Of a stretch of 64,000 nt of DNA, positions 21,206-31,720 are shown piece after piece. The first letter of the stretch is position 1, and each line of letters begins with the position of its first letter. Below the pieces are notes generated by a model, which was not told the DNA's origin, searched no databases, and worked only from the letters and a program-made list of their open reading frames with translations. The position numbers were made by a program, and so were the translations under genes. This DNA is from Prostheceraeus crozeri (taxonomy: Eukaryota > Platyhelminthes > Polycladida > Euryleptidae): the NCBI GenBank assembly GCA_907163375.1, contig CAJQUW010011532.1:868001-932000 (forward strand), written 5' to 3'.

Positions 21206-22982
21206 GATGTATCAATTAATTCAAACCATTAGGCTGATGACGTCTGAATCATAGACTAAATAATTGCTACCGGATTAGGTTTATTGATATCAATGTTGTG
21301 AATGTAAAATGTAAATCATGCATTAATAAAAAGTTGCATGCTTTCAATATGGAAATATGACATCATAATATACTTCATTAATTTGGCTTGCTCTGCTTGA
21401 CAACATCCATGATTCGCATAATCGTGTATACGAAAATGTTTACTAGTGATCTTATAATGTAGTTTCAATGCATTTCTGCCGTGTCTGGGAACTCCCACAG
21501 GATTCCCAAAGAGATTTTCTGTAATGTGAAACAGCTGTGGAAATAAAAATCGCGTCCCACGACAAATCTGGAAATCACTGAAGTACTTATTTCATTATCA
21601 GCGTTTTCCTAGAAAGCATTGTTATCGCAACAATTTACGTATCATAATGCTCGTCGTTTGCACACTATTTTTTGCCATTTTATATTATCAGTATATTACA
21701 CTAGTCAGAATAACGTTTTCTTTGAATTTGTTAGGCCACCTGTGATCTTAATTCAGATATTTTATATAGCTTTTTTATTCTACTGTAAAGTACCTGCTTT
21801 TGATATATTACAATTGTCTGTGAATTCTCAGCAATGCAAAACTAGAAGAATACTTTGCAAAGCATAGTAGAAGAATACTATCAGCTAAACAATTGAAAAA
21901 GTATGAACAAGTATAAAATCCAAGTTATGAAACATACAGCAGTTTTTTGAGAGTTTCGTCGTTAAATGATCCTGCATCGATGAGGAGCCCTGCACCAACC
22001 CTGCACTCTACCTTAACCAATCATGTTGCTTGCAAAGCCGTCACAATTCACCATCGTATAAGGAACACATCACACATTCATTGATTTTTAGGCGCTCTAT
22101 TATTCATATCTTATCAAAAACTTAGAGTTTTCAGGATTATAGTGCACCAGTGGGCAAATATGAGCCTAGTAGGCGCATTTAGGATCCATTCGGCATCTTA
22201 CAAAGCACTATGCTTTTGTAATAACTTTAAAAATAGTTTTAGCCATTTAAACACTTTGGTTTTAGCTAGTTGTCATATTATTAGGAACATTATGATTCTT
22301 TATTGGGTTGTTTCAATTATTATTTTAATATCAGCGATTAGTGATCAAATCATTATGCATGAACTTGTAATCAAAGTCATCAATACATTCATCATTCATT
22401 GTGATTATTACTGCCTGCATGCGCTTCATGTCATAGGTCTACTCACTGACCAGCATTCTACAAACTGATTATGCGATTTGTAAACTGTATGTATGCCTAT
22501 GCCACGTTGAAGTTGAAGAATCCAAAATCAGGAATTGGTATTTTCAATTGAAATTGTAGGCTAATGAGCACATAGATAGCATTGAATCTGCACGGCTAAA
22601 ACTTAATAAATCAAAGAACGTTTGAACAGGGACTACTAAAAATAGATAAGAGTCGGGACGGCAAACTCGCGATGTGTGTAATCGAGCTGGAGGCCGGTTT
22701 TTACTGCTTACAATACGTTGATTAACAACTTGAAATATCTATTTTTCAGTATGATTTAGATTTTAACTAGGCTATATTACATAGGCCCTACCAATGAAAG
22801 CTTTTATGTCTCCACGAGCCTGAAATGCAAGTAGCATATTGCATTAAGTAGCCTTGCCAACATTGTTAATAAGCTAGTCTACTACATGCATCAATACTCA
22901 TGATAAGCTTAACTGTGAGAGAAATAAAGAACAATTTTCATCAAATCAATTTTCATGTAATTTGTAACATGCATCGTTGACG
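21206..22982. other. Intergenic DNA, no gene seen
   Basis: Plus-strand frames at 21619-21867 and 22142-22468 are hydrophobic chance-like frames without a family match. No inverted repeats of note were seen. Confidence 0.4.
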
Positions 22983-24047
22983 CTAATTTTTTCTTTTTTC
23001 TTCCGGGTGTACAAACACCTCGTCGAAAAGTAAAATGCACTTTCTTTGTAACTGTTCAAGTCTATCAAATACAACATGAGCTATTCTCTCGGAGTAAGAC
23101 TCAGTACCAATGCCAGATACTCTCTCCAAATTCTTAGTCAATGTATTGATGCTTGGAAGACAAGGCAACCGTCGCAATTTGATGTACGAAGCTCGACTTG
23201 CTAAATAAAAATTGAGGGCAATATGCATATTGTTAGATGAATACCGACGACCTTCTGAAGATTTTGCTGATAAGATAAACTGTTCCAGAATGAATTCATA
23301 TTTCGAGTGGTCTAAATCCAGCAATGTAATAGTCTCTGTGATTATTCGAACAACAGCTTCCATTTCCTCAGCTTCATTTGGAGAATAATTTCTCAGTCGT
23401 ATTATAATTGCCTCTAGTTGAGACCACTTTTGTAGTTTGTACTGAAATCCAAGTAAATCCTGTAGAACACTCAATCGCACACCTGTATTCCTCTTCTTTG
23501 CGACAATAGAGTAGTCAGATGATATGATGATCTTATAATCGATGGTTTCATATGAATCATCAAAGAAAAGAAGGCGGATCAAATGATCACTTTTCACAGC
23601 AACACAGTTCGATTCGATGAATTCTCGCTGAGATATTTCATTGCTAAATGCGATAAAATCAGTAGGAATTTCATCTAAAAGCTGAAAAGAGTCAAGTTGA
23701 TCCACTCCAGCACGACTGGATGATGTTACTCTTCTGCTATTGACATTTCTCTCCACAATATTTGCAGTCTGACGTGAAAGGGAAGGTGGACAATCAACGA
23801 ACACTGATGGAGGAGGACAGTCAGGCACATCACGACCAAATATCTTTTTCATAGGAATGTCTTGAGGCCAATGACGGCGACAAACGCCCATATTCTTTGT
23901 TATACTGTCATTAGCGATTACATTAGGCAAAACTGACAGCCACCTGTCTAGTTCGATTGAGTTTGTAGGGAATCTATAGATGGAGCACCTTTCCGAAGTC
24001 GATGAATTGTTGGATTTGCAGCCACCGACACTGCACTTTCGAGGCAT
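22983..24047 (-). pseudogene. THAP-domain protein, truncated P-element-like transposase (THAP9-like)
   Basis: An uninterrupted 354-codon frame from an ATG. The N-terminus is a THAP zinc finger of C2CH type: Cys5, Cys10, Pro27, Trp36, Cys56 and His59, with the MPRKCSVGGC start typical of the family. After a linker (90-190) comes a region rich in Leu/Ile, then LRRLPCLPSINTLTKNL and RKCILLFDEVFVHPEE. The last of these is the beginning of the RNase H-like catalytic core, and its Asp is the expected first catalytic residue. The frame then stops, so most of the catalytic core is missing. Either the 3' half was deleted or a splice site continues it elsewhere. A pogo/Tigger element begins about 55 bases upstream of the ATG, probably in its promoter. 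It could also be a domesticated THAP DNA-binding protein. Confidence 0.8.
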
Positions 24048-24104
24048 CGTAGTAGGATGATATTCGGCGTAATATTCGAAGATAAGGATGTCGGTGAAGT
24101 TAAT

Positions 24105-25945
24105 ACCGTATTTACTCTTTTTGAAGCCGAGCCTCTAATAGTAGTCGGCCTCCAATAGAAGCCGGGGTAAACGGTACTAGAAAAAAATAGAAGCCGGGCC
24201 TCCAATAGAAGCCGGGTATAAATAGAAAAGTTTTATTCATTGTAATGCAGTATGCAGTATGCAGTCGCAGGTCGTAACATGGATACTGTCGTCAACTTGA
24301 TTAACTGATGACTCATTTGTTCTCATGTCTTGCCTTACGAATGGGATGGGCATCATTTCATTCTGGACAGTAAGGGGTGACAGTGATGTCAGCAAAGCGA
24401 AGACAGTACACGATCTGTGAGAAAATTGCAGCTATAGATTTTGTTAAGCATCATAGTGTTGAAGAGACTGCCAGAACTTTTAAAGTTGATGGAAAACAAA
24501 TAAGAGAATGGAGAAAACAAGAAAACGATATTCGGAAGGTGGCGTCTGATCAAAAAGGCAATCAAAAACGAAAGCGTTTGACAGGGGCTGGACGACGAAT
24601 ACAATCTGATCTTTTGGAAGAAAAATTGCGCGCTTGGATAGTGGAGCAAAGAGACAGACGACTTAGAGTCTCCAGAAAAAATGTTCAGAAGATGGCGCAA
24701 ACCTTATCAGTTGAATTGTCGTTACCCACGAACTTCAAGGCAAGTCATGGTTGGCTTAGCAAATTTCTATCGCGAAATCAATTTGTCATGAGGTCAAGGA
24801 CTACTATATGTCAGAAAGTTCCTGCTGATCATCAAACTAAACTGGTTCAATTTGTTCTATATATTCGACAAATGAGAATGAAAAATGACTATCCTCTGGA
24901 AAGCATATACGCAATGAATGAGACCCCGGTATGGCTGGAAAGTTGCGGATCAAGAACGATCGCAAAGAAGGGATCTTCAGATGTACCATTGAAAAGTGCA
25001 GGTCATGAAAAAGTCAGGGTTACGGTAATTCTGACTGGACGTGGTGATGGAGTCAAACTGAAACCATTCATCGTTATCCCTAGAAAGAGACCTATAGCGG
25101 AGTTGAATAATATGAGCGATGTTGTCATTCAATACAACACAAAAAGTTGGATGGACGATTGTCTTACAGCAGAATATTTGAAACGAGTGGTTGGAGAATT
25201 TTCCTTTACCAAGCAATTAATGGTGTGGGATGCTTTTCAGATGTCATATTTCACAAACAACTCAGTCTGTTCTTCGGAGATTAAGAATACAAACAGCTGT
25301 GATTCCAGGAGGGTGCACGGGACTTATTCAGCCAGCTGATGTAAGCTGGAATCGATCACTGAAATCACGAATTCAAAATAAGTATGATCAATTGCAAAAT
25401 ATCGGAGAACATTCATTTACCAAGAATGGGAATATGCGACCACCTTCATTCTATCAATTGGTTGATTGGGTACGAGAATCGTGGAATGCGATACCTAATT
25501 CTCAAATATCTGACTGACTCAATGAAACAATGTGGTATCACGAACTCTTTGGATGGTTCGGAAGATTCACAAATATCTTGCTTTAAACCTGGCCGAGGTT
25601 GTGAGGATGGTTTGACACAACTGGCTTCCTCGATGAGTGAACTCAATGTAGCTGAAAATGAAGTTGAAAGTGACTTTGAAGAAGATCTCCTTGCGATCGA
25701 TTGTAGTGACGATGACAATATTTCATGGTGCGACAGTGATGAATCCAATTGACAGGGTAAGCTTCGTTAATCACTAAAATAAAGAATTTTACATCATAGT
25801 TATAGAGTTCTTATCTTAGTTATGTCGATTAAAAAAATAGAAGCCGGGCCTCTAATAGAAGCCGACCTCTAATTGAAGCTGGGGTAAATCTAACTTTAAA
25901 AAATAGAAGCCGGGGGCTTCAATTGGAGAAAATACGATATTGGAA
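24105..25945 (+). mobile_element. pogo/Tigger-like DNA transposon with sub-terminal iterons
   Basis: About 1.84 kb. The ends pair as imperfect inverted repeats: left ATACCGTATTTACTC, right (reverse complement) ATATCGTATTTTCTC, followed on both sides by GAAGCC. Inside each end sit four or five tandem units of about 18 bases resembling AGAAGCCGGGCCTCTAAT (left about 24119-24225, right about 25845-25930). They are likely binding sites for the CENP-B-type DNA-binding domain. The flanking TA duplication is not clean on the right, so the boundaries are approximate. The transposase inside is frameshifted. Confidence 0.82.
24386..25752 (+). pseudogene. Tigger/pogo-like transposase (CENP-B HTH plus DDE), inactivated
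   Basis: Starts at the ATG at 24386; an upstream GTG is in frame. The order is an N-terminal pipsqueak/CENP-B-N HTH (about 8-45: YTICEKIAAIDFVKHHSVEE), a CENP-B-type HTH (about 75-140, with HGWLSKFLSRN), and a DDE domain from about 170. The first catalytic position reads AMNETPVW, so the expected Asp is Asn178 (codon AAT at 24917-24919). The second Asp (VWDAF, near 25230) and the third (PADVSWNRSLK, near 25340) are present. A frameshift near 25235-25245 and another near 25500-25517 break the frame. The C-terminus is acidic (DFEEDLL, DCSDDD), as in many Tigger proteins. Both the active-site change and the frameshifts indicate a dead copy. Confidence 0.87.
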
Positions 25946-26156
25946 GAGTAAAAGCACCAACACTCGCTCGGGTGTTGTGCAGTTCTTCGGAGAGACTCAG
26001 AGAAAGTGTTTCCGCTGCATTGGCTTAGCTATTCGACAACAAGTGCTACTGTGTCGCGTGATGTTATTGTTTATGAGTGACTCAGCAGACCTCCAGCTCT
26101 TCCTCACACTTGCCGAGTTGATCGTCCCGGCCATATCTATTTTTAGTAGTCCCTGG

Positions 26157-26720
26157 TTTGAATCATTGTCGATCGATTTCTTATCTTTCATTGATACATC
26201 ATCAGGGCATTAAGCTACACATGAGGTTTGTATACAAATAAAAATGATCAGAAAACATACGGTATTTAAGACGAGCTAAAATGAAATTGGCAGTGGAATA
26301 TAATGGAGAGGCAATTGCATATTTACAATTACCTCTATTCTTCTTATCTTCTATCCTTCTATTCGGTATACAATAAAAAGATATAGGGCCTACAACGGAA
26401 TAATAATCTCATTCGTTCAATGAATTGTCGCATAGTTGAATCCATATTGATCAAAATGCATGAATTTAATAGTTCATTGAGCGAATGCGATTCTTTTGCT
26501 CTACATTGCATATCTTTTTATTGTAGGCCTACTGAATAGAGATAATTGTAAATACACAATGTCTTCTCCATTCTGTTCTATTATATTATAATTTTCATTT
26601 TAGCTGCTCTTAACTGTGTTTTCTTGATCATTTTTATACAAACTTCATTTTGATGATTACAAGTTGATGCCCTGATGATGCATGAAAATAAGATGAGAAA
26701 TCGATCGACAATGATTCAAG
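26157..26720. repeat. Large imperfect inverted repeat (foldback), arms about 280 bp
   Basis: The two halves are reverse complements about a centre near 26438. The outer 16 bases pair perfectly: AATCATTGTCGATCGA at 26161-26176 with its complement at 26701-26716. Similar segments follow inward (CATCAGGGCAT, TACAATAAAAAGATAT). By eye the arms are roughly 80 percent similar. It could be an old foldback transposon or a tail-to-tail duplication. No coding capacity was seen. Confidence 0.75.
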
Positions 26721-27484
26721 TGTTCGTTGATTAATAATTTTTGGGCGTGCAGTCTGCGATCATTGAAATTAATTTATTGCGTTCTGCTGCAATTAAAATT
26801 GAGATTGCAGGCCATTTCAATTGCAATTAATTTTGATAATTACTATCCTAAGCGCGATATCTATACTATGATTACATACATGATCCTGAAGGACATGATT
26901 AATATGTGCTAACAATGATGTTAAGCGTTATAGAGATATCTCGTATATTCACTCAACTTCGATATAAAAGCTGATAGATTAATTTGTCTGAGATTTCTTA
27001 TGCGATAAATTATCAAACTCTATGTGATAAACTGTGAACCAAAGAACAAAACATTATCATACAACCTTTTATGTGCATGAATGTGCACGTCATAGAAATC
27101 GATGATGTCATTATTTTCACTTAAACAGGAAATCACACCTTATCGGTCATCAAGATTAAATTACCTGAAACTTAAATGAACTACTGCCTATTCAAATTCA
27201 GAGGCCATTTCAAGTCATTTTATTGACTTTCATTGTACAACAACAGCAACTAAATAGAATTTTAATAGTTGAACAGAAGATTTCTATAATTTATTTGAAA
27301 TCACCGCTTTAAAGTTGATTATAAAGCTGGTTTTGACTTTCTTGTTCAAGTAAACAACTTACATGCCAGAAACACACAAATAGTGTAATTCTACTATAAT
27401 TCTACTAAATTCTACTCTAATACATATGGTCAATTTTTGAATTTCTAGCAATTAACTAAACTTAAAAAGAAAGATTTAGAAAAC
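26721..27484. other. Intergenic DNA, no gene seen
   Basis: AT-rich sequence between two long inverted repeats. No open frame with a recognisable motif was found. Confidence 0.4.
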
Positions 27485-27727
27485 ATTTTGATAAAAGGAA
27501 ATGAAATTAATTTATCTTTCGACGCACAGACAATTTGTTTTTATTTCGCAATACACATTTCGGCGAACCGCCCTTCTCAATCAGATATTTAATTTACACA
27601 TAATTTGATATACTGTAAATTAAATATCTGATTGAGAAGGGTGGTTCGCCGAAATGTGTATTACGAAATAGAAACAAATTGTCTGTGCGTCGAAAGATAA
27701 ATTAATTTCATTTCCTTTTATCAAGAT
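27485..27727. repeat. Near-perfect long inverted repeat, 114-bp arms and 15-bp spacer
   Basis: Left arm 27485-27598, right arm 27614-27727. I count four mismatches in 114 bp, so the arms are recent or kept similar by gene conversion. A transcript would form a long hairpin RNA. The short text GTCAATTTTTGA..TTTC appears both just outside the right arm (27728) and about 55 bases before the left arm (27430). This may be a relic of the insertion event. It looks like a MITE/foldback element. Confidence 0.85.
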
Positions 27728-28643
27728 GTCAATTTTTGATTTCCCCAGTTCTTATCAACTGTTTTCCATGAATGTCCATTTCTACGAGTATTCGTCACAT
27801 AGATATAAGCAGTTGGGAAAGGGAGGTTGTTTCGAATATTTCTAAGTTACATAATCAGCTCACTGCCTCTATTTTCGTTAGAAGTCATCCTAATTAAACG
27901 AAACATAGGCTTAAAGCTGATCTATTATCTATTCCATTTGTCTGTCATACCATGTGACACTCGTGCTACGCAGGATGTTATGTCACATGTCGAAAACATT
28001 TGTATCTGGTAGTAAATTAACAAGCAACAACGAGAATTTAGTGATCTATCTCAAAACATCTGATCGCTTAATGGCGTTTAATTATCTTATTTTCTAGAGA
28101 CAATGAAATAAAATATCAAAAATAATCAATCAAATTGCTCATGAGACTAACACGTCAAAGCCAGCAATTAAATCAGCAAATTAATGGATAGTTAAAACAG
28201 ACTGAATCATCAATCCGAGTATGTGATTGAGTCAGCTTTATGAAACATCGAACAGATGATGGCATTAAGAGATTTGAAGTTTATTTAGAAGAATTAGACT
28301 ACATTACAATTACAGCTGCAACAAATTCAAATGTAACAACACGCAAATCCTGTTAAAGGTATAGTCAACATAAATAACCAACATGAGTGAATCAATTTGA
28401 ATCCTAATCTCAATTCCCCATATTACACTACTACCATGAAGTTCTAGGATTATGCAGAATTTCTCTTATAATTCATATCAAAATTGCACCAATCCATCTT
28501 CAACTGGAAACGCTTCAATTTTCAAATCGCATGGTATCAGCTTGTCACATACATTGTTTCATCTAATTGGTCGTCATCCTCTCGAAAATGTTAGAATAAA
28601 TTATTTCTCAGATCTCTCGTTGCATGTCTATGGAAGGATATTG
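27728..28643. other. Intergenic DNA, no gene seen
   Basis: Short frames only; the frame at 28452-28688 runs into the next MITE and has no recognisable motif. Confidence 0.4.
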
Positions 28644-28645
28644 TA

Positions 28646-29077
28646 CACTGTAAACCGTAGACCGACAATTATCCTACAAAATTACTGACAAAATCAACCG
28701 ACGATTGTCACCTCCAATATCCTGCGATATCCGACGAATTTGTAGGTTCTCCAACGACATCGAAACAGATGCTTTGTATGCAAATTAACTAAACAAAAAC
28801 TGTTGAATATTGATTGATTTTTTCGATTAGTGACTGCTTGACTTTTGGGCAATCTGTGTTATTGTGTGGCAAAACCATGATTTATTTTGACATGATATGA
28901 TTAATTGCCTACATTTTTGATAAAATTTAAGCTATAATTCATTGCTATTCATTTTGTCTCTTTTTGTCAGATATTGTAGGTGTTCAGTGGCAATCATCCT
29001 ACAAGAACTAACAATGACCGACAAAATAGATTTTGTAGGATAAATGTCTGTCAATTGTCAGTCAACGGTTTACAGTG
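28646..29077. mobile_element. MITE of Tc1/mariner type, 432 bp
   Basis: Terminal inverted repeats start CACTGTAAACCGT at both ends and continue with GAC-CGACAATT and ATCCTACAAAA segments in the same order on both sides. A TA dinucleotide flanks each end (28644-28645 and 29078-29079). No coding capacity, so the element depended on a transposase encoded elsewhere. Confidence 0.85.
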
Positions 29078-29079
29078 TA

Positions 29080-30162
29080 TGGATGATGCTAAGATCTATC
29101 TTTGGAAAGTTCTCCGAACTGAGATTTTCGAATTATGCTCAACAGAATTATAGCATTTTGTTCCTTGCCCACTATTTTTCACTTTGAATTAAACTGCGAA
29201 GGTATTTAATGCTTGGTGAATCTAGCAGCTGTAATCAAGGCTGCAATCTATTGCGTTATTGACTCGACGGTCGTCCAAACGATTGACAAAATAATTATAC
29301 TTTGTAGGAGATAATGCAAGTAACATTTCTAATAAAGGCATGACAATAATTTAAGATCACTAAGTAAAATGCAAGCAAATAGAAAAATTGGAAATTTAAA
29401 TTTGCTTATGCTGCATCCAGCGTAAACAAAGTTCAGAACAATAGGAAAATTTCAGCTTTACATCAAATGTTGCGAAAGCTGAAAGAAATTTAAGTATTAC
29501 TATATTGTAGTAACACGTGACACTGATGATTCAATTAAATAATCTTTTGCAAGGAGTAGAGAATTTGGGCATTAAAAACAACTTTCTTACTTTATTTTGT
29601 ATCAAATTATCTTTATGAATGACATCACTGTACAATACACAAGATGAGAAACATTCGAAGTGTCTTGAAGACTCAATAGAAACATTTTATACAATGAAGG
29701 AAAGACAGTTTTCATTCATATTTACAAGTAATCTGCAGGTCGTCACTTTCGAGTTCATCAATGTTTTGTTGATCCGAGCAGTTACTTTTTATGAAAATAG
29801 CTTTCTTCTCCGATTGTGGTGAACATGAGCATGAGTGTGAAGATTTTGATGTACTATCCGATTGAAGTATCTGAAATGGGGGAGTTAGCAGTCAAACATT
29901 TTTCTCATTTAATAAAGAATAATATAGTACATGCCAAGCGATGCTGTGGTAACGCATTTATGGCTTCTCCTTTTCTGCAGTCAATAGGCAAACTTTAGTT
30001 CAACTTATGTTATTAATGATATGAACATACACATAACATACACAACAATTGTCGAAGAGTGCATAGGGCATGCATGCATGAAAATTATTTTAGAAATAGC
30101 AATGGAGATTTGAAATATTGAATGTTTGCCATAAATGGATTCGTAATCGAATAAAAGCACGA
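29080..30162. other. Intergenic DNA, no gene seen
   Basis: Short plus-strand frames at 29619-29998 have no recognised domain. No repeat was identified. Confidence 0.4.
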
Positions 30163-31720
30163 CACGGTCAAAAAAATTCGAAGGATCCAGGAAATGGAAG
30201 ATACCAAAGTTAAACAACTGCCCTAGTGGAGAATCCTGTAAATAATTAGGTAATTAAAAGTCATGACGAATGAATACTAACTACATAGAGTAACCTACTC
30301 CAGCACAGAGTAGGAATAGAAATACGAATAAAGGCTAGCCGACCCAACTTAAGACGGGAAGGAAAATAAATTGAAACCTATAATCAATTTTTGTCTTTAC
30401 AATCTAGTAACTAAAATGACAGTTCGTCATGGACTTCACGATGAGCCAACTTAAAAATAACAAATGGTGAAAATTATGAAACCAAAATTAAGTTTGCCAT
30501 GTATGGAGTCATCAGGAAGGAACCATGTAGCTGCATGAAGCCACATAAGCCCTAACCTCCAACCTATACCACATGGCGGGGCCAGGCCAACCATATCGAA
30601 TGCACGATATGGAAGGTCTCTCCAAGTCTGAGGAAATATGGTTGAACCTAGCAGAAAATATTTTTTTGGAATTTTTGAGAAAAAAAGGAAGCAAATGAAT
30701 CTGGAAGAGGTTTTTGTCCAACATATCAATGCTGGAAGGTATCTGGCGGAGCGAAAAACAACCAAACATATAAACAAGGAACTTATTCCTCGAGAAGAAC
30801 TTTATGCAAGAATTAACTAGCGGATTAACCTTATAACCCTTCCTTTGAAGATATTGAAAATGCCCTTAGCTCTTGATGTGAAGGCGGAAGCATCAGATAA
30901 AATCCTGGCGAACCTGATGAGTTGGGCAGCAAAGATGTTTAAGCCAGTGTTCAAAGGCATATTACTCTCGGGGAAAGTATACAGCACCACTGGGAAGCTG
31001 AACTCATCAACCTTATGGCAAACCTCTGTGGTGTATAGGCCATCATTTTGGATCTTGATTTTAACATCCAAATAAGTTACGGATTTTGTTGTTGTTACCG
31101 CTTCTGCTAGCTAAAAGATCTATCGCATAGATTTCAGGAAGGATCTTATCAAAATGTTTGTAACTAATAACAGTGAGGAATTGGACTTTGGAGCAGCAGT
31201 GATATCCTCTATATTTCTTATTCGAGACGAAGGTTCTATAATAGCCAATGCAGATGAAGCTTTTGGAACTGCTGAAAATCAACTCACATAAGTCTCTCAA
31301 GGAGTCCTTAACCTGGTCTAAATTAAGGTTCGCATAGAGTGTGGAGAAATTATGTAATTGTAAAGAGTGGCAATTCAAACCCGACATCCTGTCCAGAAAA
31401 TCCCCAGAAGAGTTAACGCTCCAGAAGGCGTTCACACACGAATTATGCTTGATGGAAAGGCAATGACAACTAAACTTGTCCCGGACCAATTGCAAACTTT
31501 TGTTCACAAGTATGGCCAAATATTTGGAAGTACTGTTCCTGGCACCAGCTATGAATCTGCTCTTATACGGATTTTGGCATCCAGAAACGTTTAGGTAAAA
31601 CCATAAACTTATCTTTAACCGTTATGCCGAAGGAATCCTTGAAGGCGATGCATTGTTCGGCAATTATGTCATCAACGGAAGATATAATCGGTGCGCAAGT
31701 AAAAAAACATACATACATCA
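30163..31720 (-). mobile_element. Penelope-like retroelement, degenerate copy
   Basis: On the minus strand this holds reverse transcriptase blocks typical of Penelope-like elements, followed by a C-terminal region and a 3' non-coding segment shared with 13728-14132. It lacks the expected YADD region, which appears to be deleted near 31080-31160. Frames are broken by small indels. The 5' limit (about 31720) is where coding similarity fades; no terminal repeats were recognised. The element end at 30163 is set by comparison with the other copy. Confidence 0.78.
30817..31700 (-). pseudogene. Penelope-like reverse transcriptase remnant
   Basis: In minus-strand order: FWMPK (the WLPKLHK block, frameshifted) near 31640, then NPYKSRFIAGARNSTSKYL near 31590, VNAFWSVNSSGDFLDRMSGL and HNFSTLYANLNLDQVKDSL (31400-31290; the FSTLYT-N-P block with the usual catalytic context altered), then VSNKKYRGYHCC. 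After a deletion, the frame 31071-30817 has KIQNDGLYTTEV, VDEFSFPVVLYTFPESNMPL and the QLIRFARILSDASAF block, which are C-terminal RT signatures of this class. No GIY-YIG endonuclease was identified downstream. Family assignment is from remembered motif order. Confidence 0.78.
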
